Of a stretch of 12,014 nt of DNA, positions 1 through 6,447 are shown one piece after another. A program made the position numbers and the translations under genes. Below the pieces are notes generated by a model. That model saw only the letters and a list, made by a program, of their open reading frames with translations. It was not told the DNA's origin and searched no databases. The stretch is taken from assembly GCA_030633795.1 (NCBI GenBank), contig DAOWCB010000012.1, forward strand, positions 1-12,014, given 5' to 3'. Each line of letters opens with the position of its first letter. Within the stretch, counting starts at the first letter, position 1. This DNA comes from Candidatus Aminicenantota bacterium (GTDB lineage: Bacteria > Acidobacteriota > Aminicenantia > Aminicenantales > Aminicenantaceae).

Positions 1-873
1 CTGGGGCTAGATGCCAAAGAGTTCGTGAAAATAGTAGCCGGCAACTGCCCGCGCTGTGTGGTCATACCGGCTCATATCTGGACACCTTGGTTTTCCCTTT
101 TCGGAGCCAATTCGGGTTTTGATACGATCGAAGAATGCTTCGAGGAGACGACACCGTTTATTTTCGCTCTGGAGACGGGCTTGTCGTCAGACCCTGCGAT
201 GAACTGGCGGCTCTCTCCTCTCGACAACTACGCATTGGTTTCCAACTCCGATGCCCATTCTCCATCGAAGATCGGTAGAGAAGCCAATGTATTCGATACG
301 GAATTCAACTACGATGCCCTTGTGGATGCCATCAAGAGCAAAGACCCGGAAAAGTTTCTGTACACCATTGAGTTTTTTCCAGAAGAAGGCAAATACCACT
401 ACGACGGCCATCGCAAATGTGATGTGGTCTTCTCTCCTCAAGAAACCATCCAACACAAATACATGTGCCCCCATTGCGGGAAAAAACTCACGGTGGGAGT
501 GATGCATCGTGTGGAAATTTTGGCTGATAGAGAAAAAGGGAATTTTTCACCGACACGAATTCCGTTCAAAAACCTCATCCCTCTGAATGAAATCGTGGCT
601 CAGGCGCTCTCCAAAACATCCGAATGCAAAAGCGTCTGGGATATGTATTTCAAGTTCATCTACGAAGTCGGAAATGAACACAAAATCCTCACAGAAGTTC
701 CGATCCATGACCTAGCACGCCTTTCTCCCGAAAGGGTGAGCGTTGCTGTGGACCGGATGAGAAAAGGCCAGGTCAAAATCATCCCCGGCCATGATGGAGA
801 GTTCGGGAGGATCACCCTTTTTGATGAGGATACGGCTGAGGAGGAGGCGCAGGGCCAGCTGAAACTCTTTTAA
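1..873 (+). CDS. Endonuclease Q family protein, 5'-truncated by window edge
   Basis: The frame is open from base 1, so the true start lies upstream; the GTG at 25 is internal. About 290 residues are visible, against roughly 400 for the family. The protein matches the EndoQ family, PHP-type nucleases that nick DNA 5' to deaminated bases (uracil, hypoxanthine) and abasic sites. In window-codon order, the end of the PHP domain carries PAHIWTPWFSLFG and the signature GLSSDPAMNWRL, then SNSDAHSPSKIGREAN, whose Asp and His are metal ligands. A Cys-rich zinc module follows: one Cys after GHRK, then CPHCGKKLTVGV and HRVEILADR. The C-terminal part (NLIPLNEIVAQAL to the end) is the family's usual tail. 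The stop codon TAA at 871-873 abuts a repeat element, so no gene-specific terminator is visible. Family assignment is firm; the substrate is inferred from characterised homologues. Confidence 0.88.
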   Translation: MGLDAKEFVKIVAGNCPRCVVIPAHIWTPWFSLFGANSGFDTIEECFEETTPFIFALETGLSSDPAMNWRLSPLDNYALVSNSDAHSPSKIGREANVFDTEFNYDALVDAIKSKDPEKFLYTIEFFPEEGKYHYDGHRKCDVVFSPQETIQHKYMCPHCGKKLTVGVMHRVEILADREKGNFSPTRIPFKNLIPLNEIVAQALSKTSECKSVWDMYFKFIYEVGNEHKILTEVPIHDLARLSPERVSVAVDRMRKGQVKIIPGHDGEFGRITLFDEDTAEEEAQGQLKLF

Positions 874-1161
874 CCTGAACTATTCATAAAAAACACCGAT
901 GCTTTTTTACTGCAGCAATGTCAAGAATTTTCCTGCCATTGCTGCAAATGATCACAAAAACATTTCCAAAAGTACCATTTCTTTCGCGTTTATATAAACC
1001 TTAATGTTAGGGTTGGCTGGATCGGCATCGGCATTTTTTTACCCTTTGGGCGAACCGATCTTACTGCATCTGCTTTGTTGTGACCCATTTGCGGTGGATT
1101 ACCACAGCTGCATGGGTCACGCCTCTCATCTACAGCAACCTCGGCTCGTGAATAATCCAGG
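874..1161 (-). mobile_element. MITE-like intergenic element, copy A (288 bp)
   Basis: The element is bounded by CCTGAACTATTCA at 874 and TGAATAATCCAGG ending at 1161, an imperfect terminal inverted repeat. The left flank is TTAA (870-873) and the right flank TAAA (1162-1165), which share TAA as a possible target duplication that includes the endoQ stop codon. The left 27 bases (875-901) match the reverse complement of 6362-6388 in copy B at 22 of 27 positions. The right part (about 1032-1161) aligns along its length with copy B. Copy A has about 120-130 extra bases, roughly 902-1031, bracketed by GCTTTTTTAC (901) and GCATTTTTTTAC (1031). The extra segment holds a perfect 10-bp inverted repeat, TGCAGCAATG at 911-920 and its complement at 937-946. 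Strand is given as the one on which the internal hairpin folds best. It has no coding capacity. That it is mobile is inference. Confidence 0.72.
1052..1147 (-). repeat. Structured hairpin core of repeat copy A
   Basis: A perfect 9-bp stem, GTGACCCAT (1080-1088) with ATGGGTCAC (1112-1120), encloses an inner GTGG/CCAC hairpin (1094-1097 with 1102-1105, loop ATTA). An outer imperfect stem pairs 1052-1072 with 1127-1147 and includes CCGA (1055-1058) with TCGG (1141-1144) and CTG (1064-1066) with CAG (1133-1135). On the - strand the mismatched positions 1054/1145, 1063/1136 and 1067/1132 become G-U pairs. The same fold is present in copy B with compensatory changes. Type and strand assignment are inferred from the pairing pattern. 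Confidence 0.66.
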
Positions 1162-1170
1162 TAAATTCAT

Positions 1171-1199
1171 TTTTTTTAGGTTCCCATTTCAACTATAAT
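1171..1199 (+). promoter_or_regulatory. Possible promoter of the ClC gene
   Basis: A consensus -10 hexamer TATAAT lies at 1194-1199, 26 bases before the ClC start codon and just outside repeat copy A. At 17-bp spacing the -35 position holds only a T-run (1171-1176), so the -35 box is poor. The predicted transcript would have a leader of about 20 bases. Confidence 0.4.
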
Positions 1200-1224
1200 A
1201 ACCTTTACAGTTTGAGAAATCATA

Positions 1225-3231
1225 ATGAAGCTTAACATCAAAGACCCCGAATTCAGTGAACACATCCGCCTGACTCTGCTCGCTGTCCTGGTGGGCCTTG
1301 TGGCAGGCTTTGCATCCATCCTGTTCAAACTCATGATACAGTTTTTCCAAAACCTCTTCTGGAGGGCAGAAAGTATCATATCTGTTGTTGCCACCCAGCC
1401 TTGGTATTTGACCATTCTGATTCCTGCGGCCGGCGCCCTTCTTATCAGTCCTCTCATCTATTACGGTGCCCGGGAAGCAAAAGGGCATGGTGTCCCTGAG
1501 ATCATGGAATCCCTTGTATTCCGTGGGGGGCGGATCCGAACAAAAGTCGTAGCCATCAAGGCATTGGCCTCTTCCATCTGCATAGCCTCTGGAGGATCGG
1601 TAGGCCGGGAGGGCCCTATCGTCCAGATCAGCTCCACCATCGCATCCTCGATCGGTCGACTATTCCGAATTCAGGAAAAGGGATTGAGAACACTGGTCGC
1701 AGCAGGGGCGGCCGCTGGAATCGGGGCAACCTTTAACGCCCCGATCGCAGGCGCTCTTTTTGCCGTAGAAGTTTTGTTGGGAGAATTCGGGATTTATTCC
1801 TTTTCTCCGATCATCGTGGCATCGGTTATCTCCACGCTTACATCGAGACTTGTGACTGGTGATTTTGCAGCTTTTACTGTCCCCAAATACACACTGATCA
1901 GTGTCTGGGAGATCGGCCCCTACGTGCTTTTGGGAATAGTCAGCGGTTTGGTCGCAATTCTGTTTATCAAAGTGCTGTATTTCTTTGAGGACAAATTTGA
2001 TGACCTCCGCATTCATCCTTTGATTAAACCGATTCTCGGCGGAATTCTCATCGGTGTTATCGGGCTCAAATTCTCGCATATTTTTGGCGTGGGATACGAA
2101 TCCATTAACGCCTGCCTCACAAACAATCTCGGATACCTGCTGGCACTTGTGCTTGTGTTTGCCAAGATCCTGAGCACATCTTTGACACTCGGTTCCGGGG
2201 GATCGGGAGGAATATTTGCTCCGTCTCTCTTTTTGGGCGCCATGACGGGAAATTTCATCGGATCGCTTTTCCATCAAGCTTTTCCCTCTTCCATCTCCTC
2301 ACCAGGCGCTTTTTCTCTTGTTGGAATGGGCGCAGTCGTGGCGGCTGCTACCCATGCTCCGATAACAGCCATCATCATCATCTTCGAGTTGACAAACGAC
2401 TACAAGATCATCCTTCCCCTCATGTTATCCTGTATCATCGCCTCCTTTATGACGGTCGGAGTGCATAAAGAATCCATCTACACAATGAAGCTCAAGAGGC
2501 GGGGCATCATTTTCAGTGAAGGCAGGGAAGTCAACATACTCAAATCATTTGCGGTCAAAGACTTTATCAGTCATGACTATCAACTTTTCATCAACACAGA
2601 ACGGGTGGGAAAAATCATCGATCAAGCAATCGGGAGCAAGCACCACTCCTTCCAGATTGTGGATGCGGAAAACAACCACATCGGATGTTTTGCGCTCAAC
2701 CAATTGAAAAACCTGTTGGAAGAAAAAGACATTGTCGATTCTTTCGTCATCGCCCAAGATCTAGCTGTCACAGATATCAAGCTCGATTATGAAGATAACC
2801 TTGAAAAAGCCATGAAGATATTCGGTCGTACCGATGTGGCCGAAATTGCCGTGCTCCAAAACAGAAAATTCGCCGGTGTCGTTAAGAGAAAGGACGTCAT
2901 CGAAGCCTACAATCACGAGATAATAAAAAGAGAGGCAGCAGCAGGGCTCGTGCAGAAGATGAAATTCACGACGGACATGCAATCTTTTGATTTCGGCACA
3001 GGATATAAACTCATGGAAATCGACGCACCCCTTGCTTTCTGGAACAAGAGTTTGAAAGAACTGGATCTCAAGGCATTTCATCGCATCGATGTTCTGCTGA
3101 TCAAAAGAAAGTACCCGCCTCAAACCATCACCATTCCTTCGGGCGATGAGGTCATTCGAAAAGGAGACCGATTGATAATCGCAGGCCCAGAAGAAAATAT
3201 CTCTGAAATAATATCGGGCAAAAGGGAATAG
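1225..3231 (+). CDS. ClC-family chloride channel/transporter with CBS pair and TrkA-C domain
   Basis: The 668-residue inner-membrane protein has a ClC core at about 15-420. The selectivity motifs are GHGVPE (87-92), GGSVGREGP (123-131, with the gating Glu at 129), GGIFAP (328-333) and Tyr419 in ESIYTMKL, which fits the chloride-coordinating tyrosine. A His stands where many ClC proteins have the Ser of GSGIP. The sequence NAPIAGALFAVEV (171-183) has Val183 at the position of the intracellular 'proton glutamate' (E203 of E. coli ClC-ec1), as in ClC channels. A CBS-domain pair occupies about 440-565 and a TrkA-C (RCK_C-like) domain about 595-665; both are regulatory ligand-binding modules. Halide passage is family knowledge; passive channel behaviour is inference. 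The ATG start follows only a weak ribosome site (GAG in TTTGAGAAAT). It sits between endoQ and the DUF151 gene with no operon link to either. Confidence 0.92.
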   Translation: MKLNIKDPEFSEHIRLTLLAVLVGLVAGFASILFKLMIQFFQNLFWRAESIISVVATQPWYLTILIPAAGALLISPLIYYGAREAKGHGVPEIMESLVFRGGRIRTKVVAIKALASSICIASGGSVGREGPIVQISSTIASSIGRLFRIQEKGLRTLVAAGAAAGIGATFNAPIAGALFAVEVLLGEFGIYSFSPIIVASVISTLTSRLVTGDFAAFTVPKYTLISVWEIGPYVLLGIVSGLVAILFIKVLYFFEDKFDDLRIHPLIKPILGGILIGVIGLKFSHIFGVGYESINACLTNNLGYLLALVLVFAKILSTSLTLGSGGSGGIFAPSLFLGAMTGNFIGSLFHQAFPSSISSPGAFSLVGMGAVVAAATHAPITAIIIIFELTNDYKIILPLMLSCIIASFMTVGVHKESIYTMKLKRRGIIFSEGREVNILKSFAVKDFISHDYQLFINTERVGKIIDQAIGSKHHSFQIVDAENNHIGCFALNQLKNLLEEKDIVDSFVIAQDLAVTDIKLDYEDNLEKAMKIFGRTDVAEIAVLQNRKFAGVVKRKDVIEAYNHEIIKREAAAGLVQKMKFTTDMQSFDFGTGYKLMEIDAPLAFWNKSLKELDLKAFHRIDVLLIKRKYPPQTITIPSGDEVIRKGDRLIIAGPEENISEIISGKRE

Positions 3232-3281
3232 TTCTCCCGTCACAAACTCAATCCAGGACAAACTGGTTCTTGTGGTGTTTC

Positions 3282-3310
3282 TTGACAAGCCCAGGTCGGG
3301 AATATATATT
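3282..3310 (+). promoter_or_regulatory. Sigma-70-type promoter of the DUF151 gene
   Basis: A perfect -35 TTGACA (3282-3287) and a near-consensus -10 TATATT (3305-3310) are separated by exactly 17 bases. Transcription should start near 3317, leaving a leader of about 17 bases that contains the GGAGG ribosome site at 3324-3328. The DUF151 gene is therefore probably an independent unit rather than a read-through product of the ClC gene. Confidence 0.75.
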
Positions 3311-3333
3311 TAGTTGTTGAAGCGGAGGACATC

Positions 3334-3819
3334 ATGGAAATCGAAATGAAGATAAAAGGCCTGGTCGTTGATCCTCTTTCCAAAATGCCCATCGTGGTCC
3401 TTGAAGATCCTAAGAGCGAACGCATGCTCCCGATTTGGATCGGAGTATTCGAAGCAAACGCCATAGCTCTTAAAATCGAAAACATCGCCACCCCAAGGCC
3501 AATGACACACGATCTTTTGAAGACTTTTTTAGAAAAGACCGGTCTCAACATACAGAGGATCGTTGTCAACGATGTTAAAGACAACACCTTCTATGCCACG
3601 ATTCACTGTCTACAGGATGGGAATCCTCTTATTATCGACTCTCGTCCCTCCGACGCAATCGCTTTGGCCCTCCGTGTCAAAGCCCCCATCTTTGTCGAAG
3701 AATCCGTTGTCAGCAAAGCGCAAAGCTTGAAATTCGATGAAAACTTGGAAGATTCGGAAAAGCTCAAAACGTGGCTGGAAAACTTACAACCCGAAGACTT
3801 CGGCAAATACAAAATGTAA
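3334..3819 (+). CDS. Bifunctional nuclease (BFN/DUF151) family protein
   Basis: The 161-residue cytosolic protein fits the DUF151 (PF02577) family along nearly its whole length. Recognisable blocks are MKIKGLVVDPLSKMPIVVLED near the N terminus, LPIWIGVFEANAIAL, RPMTHDLLKTFLE, and the strongly conserved SRPSDAIALALRVKAPIFVEE. Some plant homologues have been reported with RNase and DNase activity and the Thermotoga protein has a solved structure, but the bacterial role is not established. The ATG at 3334 is chosen because GGAGG (3324-3328) lies five bases upstream; a second ATG at 3346 has no such site. The protein lacks the C-terminal UVR motif present in some longer relatives. It converges on the lptFG gene with a 19-base gap and no clear terminator between them. 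Confidence 0.88.
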   Translation: MEIEMKIKGLVVDPLSKMPIVVLEDPKSERMLPIWIGVFEANAIALKIENIATPRPMTHDLLKTFLEKTGLNIQRIVVNDVKDNTFYATIHCLQDGNPLIIDSRPSDAIALALRVKAPIFVEESVVSKAQSLKFDENLEDSEKLKTWLENLQPEDFGKYKM

Positions 3820-3838
3820 ATTCTGCATACATCTCAGT

Positions 3839-6178
3839 CTACGTTTTTAGCGTAGAGATAAGGTACAGCCCCACAGCACCAAAAATGAGACTGGGTCCCC
3901 AAGCTGCTAAAAAAGGGCTCAAGTAATTCACATACCCCAGACTTCTGAAAGTTGCGATGGCTCCCCAGTAGACTATAGCGATGATCACGCTGAGACCGAT
4001 GCCGACCAACGTTCCCCGTTTTCCCATCGAGAATGCAAACGGGATTCCGAGCAACGCCATAATGAAGCTCGCCAACGGAAAAGTTAATTTAAAATTCAAG
4101 TCGACCTTGAACTTTATGGTTTCGAATCCCCTTTTTTCTATCTGCCCAATATAATCCTGGAGTTCCTTGTAACTCATCTGATCGGGTTCCTCCCACTCCT
4201 TCAGGAAATAGTTACTATCCTCCCCATGAGATATCCTTATGGTTTTTTGTGTATCAAACTGGGTAACTCGTGATCCGGAAAATTCCCGAGCCCATGCATC
4301 CGAGAGCACTAAGTCTTGTTCCGCAAGATATCCTTTTTCAGAAAACACCCTTTTTTCCAGCGACCAGGAGGCAGAGTCAATATCAAAGACCGAGAACTGG
4401 CTGAAAGCAGAAGTATTCTGGTCAAAATACCTGTAATGATAGATTCTATCTTTCATGCTGCTCAACATCCACCGACGATCCAAATGCCCATAGCTCCGGG
4501 CGGGCAAATCTTGGATCTTGTTCCAGACCTGTTCGGCTCTTTTGTTCGAGTATGGAAGGATATATTCCTGAACATAAAACGAACAAAAGCTAACCAATCC
4601 AGATAACACGAGAACAGGGATCAAAATTCTGTACAAGCTGATTCCACAAGCCTTCATGGCAGTTATCTCATTGAATTTGGTCAAAAGCCCGAGGGAAAGG
4701 AGTATGGCTATCAGTGTTGTAACTGGGAAGATGTATTGCATTGACTCCGGGATTTTGTACCAGATAAAAGAAAAGAGAAGGCTTATGGGCTTGTTGTGCT
4801 CGTACACACTGTCTACCCTTTCGAAAAAACTGATTATGGCGGAGACAGAAAGCATACTGATAAACACAAACCCGAATATAGCCAAATATTTCCGCATGAT
4901 GTAACGGTCGATAATATTCGGAAACGGCAGGGAATAGCGGGGGAGGCTTGTCGAAAACCGGGCGGATTTTGGGATCGGGCTGGCTTTTTTTTTAACTTTT
5001 GAAAATGAAGGGAGGGGAAATATCGATGTTTCCCTCACCGACTGGATAAAGAAATACAGGCCGACCACGAGGAAAAGGATGTTCGGCCCCCACATGCCCA
5101 GAAAAGGGGAGATTCGCCCTTCCATAGCGATTTGTTCCCCGGCAGTGATCATGATGTAGTAGACAAGGATGATTCCTATGCTGAGAGTAAAGCCACTGGT
5201 TCGTCCTCCCTTTTTTGTGAAAGCTCCTAGTGGGAGTCCCAACAGCGCAAAGATAAAACAGGCAAACGGAAGAGCTATCTTTTTGTGGATCTCGATCCAA
5301 TGGGATATTGATTCCCTTTTCTTCAAATCGAAGAGAACCGTGTTCTTCTGATCTACGGGGAACACCTGAAGTTCCTGTCTTATCCCAAAGCTATCCTTCC
5401 ATAATTCTTTTATGTCCTTTTCTCGGACTCTTTTTTTGGCACCTATCCTGGGAAACGCCCCCTCCACATCCAATTCCTCTTCGTAATGGCCAAAGGATGT
5501 AATTGTGTAATCCTCTATGTCGTTGAGGGGGTAGGAGTGAATCATGCCATCAAAAAGCTCTATAGAGGCTCGTCTTTCTTCGGGATAAAAATTCAATCTA
5601 CCCTCTCGAGCAAGAATGACCTTGGGCTCATCGGGAGGAGTGGCAAAATACATGAATATATTTTGCCACCCCATTTCAGGATTGATATCCTGTATAAAAA
5701 GTACGGTGTTCGGCATGGAATCATTGAATTCTCTCGGATTGATATTGAACTGAACCCTTGTCAATACAGACTCTGAAAAGGTCTGGACCCATTTGTAATT
5801 CGCTCTGGGTGCCAGATACAGGGTTAAAATCGATGTGACAAGGAATCCCAGAAACGAAAAAAACAGCACGGGGCGCAAAAGCCTTTTGTAGCTAATGCCC
5901 AAAGTTTTAAAGGCTGTAATTTCTGCGTCCGTAGACATCCGGCTCAATCCAGCAAGGATGCCCATCAGGACGGACATCGGGATGGTAAAGGCAAGCACAG
6001 AGGGAATGAGATAAACAAGCAAGTCCAGAACGACCCGGAGAGGCACTCCTCTTGCGATCAGAAGCTCTGACAACAGAAGGATCTGATTCATCAAAAGAAC
6101 AAACGAATAGACCACAAGTCCAATCATAAAAGGAGGGATTATTTCTTTGAGGATGTAGCGGTCAAATAGTCTGAACAC
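3839..6178 (-). CDS. LptF-LptG fusion, permease of the lipopolysaccharide export ABC transporter
   Basis: One 779-residue frame contains two complete YjgP/YjgQ (PF03739) permeases, normally separate proteins of about 360-390 residues each. Residues 1-385 are LptF-like: start FDRYILKEI, three membrane helices, a periplasmic beta region (about 130-290), then three helices ending VVGLYFFIQS. A basic, Ser/Pro-rich linker (about 386-420) precedes the LptG-like half, which starts IIDRYIMRKYLAIFG and repeats the 3+3 helix plan. The coupling-helix motifs are EITAFKTLGIS (86-96) and EITAMKACGIS (504-514), where the LptB ATPase should bind. The family extracts LPS from the inner membrane toward LptC/A/D; lptB and lptC are not in this window. 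The start is GTG at 6178, supported by the position of the first domain; its ribosome site is poor. The stop is TAG. The linker lies between the sixth helix and the next cytoplasmic N terminus, so topology is conserved. Confidence 0.9.
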   Translation of the reverse strand: MFRLFDRYILKEIIPPFMIGLVVYSFVLLMNQILLLSELLIARGVPLRVVLDLLVYLIPSVLAFTIPMSVLMGILAGLSRMSTDAEITAFKTLGISYKRLLRPVLFFSFLGFLVTSILTLYLAPRANYKWVQTFSESVLTRVQFNINPREFNDSMPNTVLFIQDINPEMGWQNIFMYFATPPDEPKVILAREGRLNFYPEERRASIELFDGMIHSYPLNDIEDYTITSFGHYEEELDVEGAFPRIGAKKRVREKDIKELWKDSFGIRQELQVFPVDQKNTVLFDLKKRESISHWIEIHKKIALPFACFIFALLGLPLGAFTKKGGRTSGFTLSIGIILVYYIMITAGEQIAMEGRISPFLGMWGPNILFLVVGLYFFIQSVRETSIFPLPSFSKVKKKASPIPKSARFSTSLPRYSLPFPNIIDRYIMRKYLAIFGFVFISMLSVSAIISFFERVDSVYEHNKPISLLFSFIWYKIPESMQYIFPVTTLIAILLSLGLLTKFNEITAMKACGISLYRILIPVLVLSGLVSFCSFYVQEYILPYSNKRAEQVWNKIQDLPARSYGHLDRRWMLSSMKDRIYHYRYFDQNTSAFSQFSVFDIDSASWSLEKRVFSEKGYLAEQDLVLSDAWAREFSGSRVTQFDTQKTIRISHGEDSNYFLKEWEEPDQMSYKELQDYIGQIEKRGFETIKFKVDLNFKLTFPLASFIMALLGIPFAFSMGKRGTLVGIGLSVIIAIVYWGAIATFRSLGYVNYLSPFLAAWGPSLIFGAVGLYLISTLKT

Positions 6179-6222
6179 TACGGTAGTTATACCACAGAAT
6201 ACCTAAATTAAAAAACCTGGAG

Positions 6223-6390
6223 CCTGGATTATTCACGGGGGTCGAGATTGCTGCAGCGGCAAGGCAGCAGCTCACGCAGCTGTAGTGAACTACTGCAAGT
6301 GAGTTGCAACGAAGTCGATGTGGTGAGATCGGCTCGCCCGCAGGGGAAAAATGGATGATGTCATCGACGGTTTTTATAAATAATTCAGAA
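6223..6390 (+). mobile_element. MITE-like intergenic element, copy B (about 168 bp)
   Basis: The left tip CCTGGATTATTCACG (6223-6237) matches the reverse complement of copy A's right end. The right end, read on the - strand from 6388, is CTGAATTATTTATAAAAA and matches copy A's left end. Copy B is therefore inverted relative to copy A and lacks A's extra 120-130 bases. The outermost two bases at the right end are AA rather than GG, so that tip has decayed or been deleted. A second CCTGG precedes the left tip at 6216-6220. No target duplication is visible. It sits between the groEL terminator, whose A-run it touches, and the lptFG start. Strand is the one on which the hairpin folds with G-U pairs. 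Confidence 0.72.
6239..6335 (+). repeat. Structured hairpin core of repeat copy B
   Basis: The outer stem pairs 6239-6260 with 6314-6335: 12 Watson-Crick pairs, 7 G-U pairs and 3 mismatches on this strand. After an internal loop, GCAGCTCAC (6267-6275) pairs with GTGAGTTGC (6299-6307) with one further G-U pair. An inner hairpin GTAGT/ACTAC (6282-6286 with 6289-6293) closes the structure. On the other strand all eight G-U pairs would be A-C mismatches, so the + strand is the likely folding strand. G-A mismatches at 6246/6328 and 6256/6318 occur at the same places in copy A. Confidence 0.68.
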
Positions 6391-6427
6391 AAAAAAAGGC
6401 TCTGAGCTCTTGAGAGCTCAGAGCCTT
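6388..6427 (-). terminator. Rho-independent terminator of groESL
   Basis: A perfect 13-bp stem (AGGCTCTGAGCTC at 6398-6410 with its complement at 6415-6427) has a 4-base loop. On the - strand it is followed by a long run of U, seen as the A-run at 6389-6398. It starts about 20 bases after the groEL stop codon. Confidence 0.93.
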
Positions 6428-6447
6428 TCGATCTTCTAGTCGAACGA

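Noticed and set aside
911..946. 10-bp inverted repeat as the endoQ terminator
   Set aside because: No T-run follows it on the + strand and the loop is 16 bases; the T-run lies before the stem.
1052..1147. Integron attC site, because of the long imperfect hairpin
   Set aside because: No recognisable core-site pair, no cassette array and no integrase; the flanking CCTG tips and the second inverted copy between housekeeping genes fit a dispersed repeat better.
1004..1198. 64-codon open frame on the + strand
   Set aside because: It lies across the structured half of copy A, has no ribosome site and no recognisable protein features; the hairpin explains the sequence.
3838..3856. Hairpin TCTACG/CGTAGA between the convergent DUF151 and lptFG genes as a two-way terminator
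   Set aside because: The stem is only six pairs, the T-run is in the loop, and it overlaps the last codons of lptFG.
4239..5776. Several + strand open frames opposite lptFG
   Set aside because: Shadows of the lptFG coding strand with no ribosome sites or family features; the same applies to the + strand frames opposite groEL and pgeF.
6186..6191. TATAAC on the - strand as a -10 box for lptFG
   Set aside because: It would make the message leaderless at the GTG, and no -35 box is found at a suitable distance.
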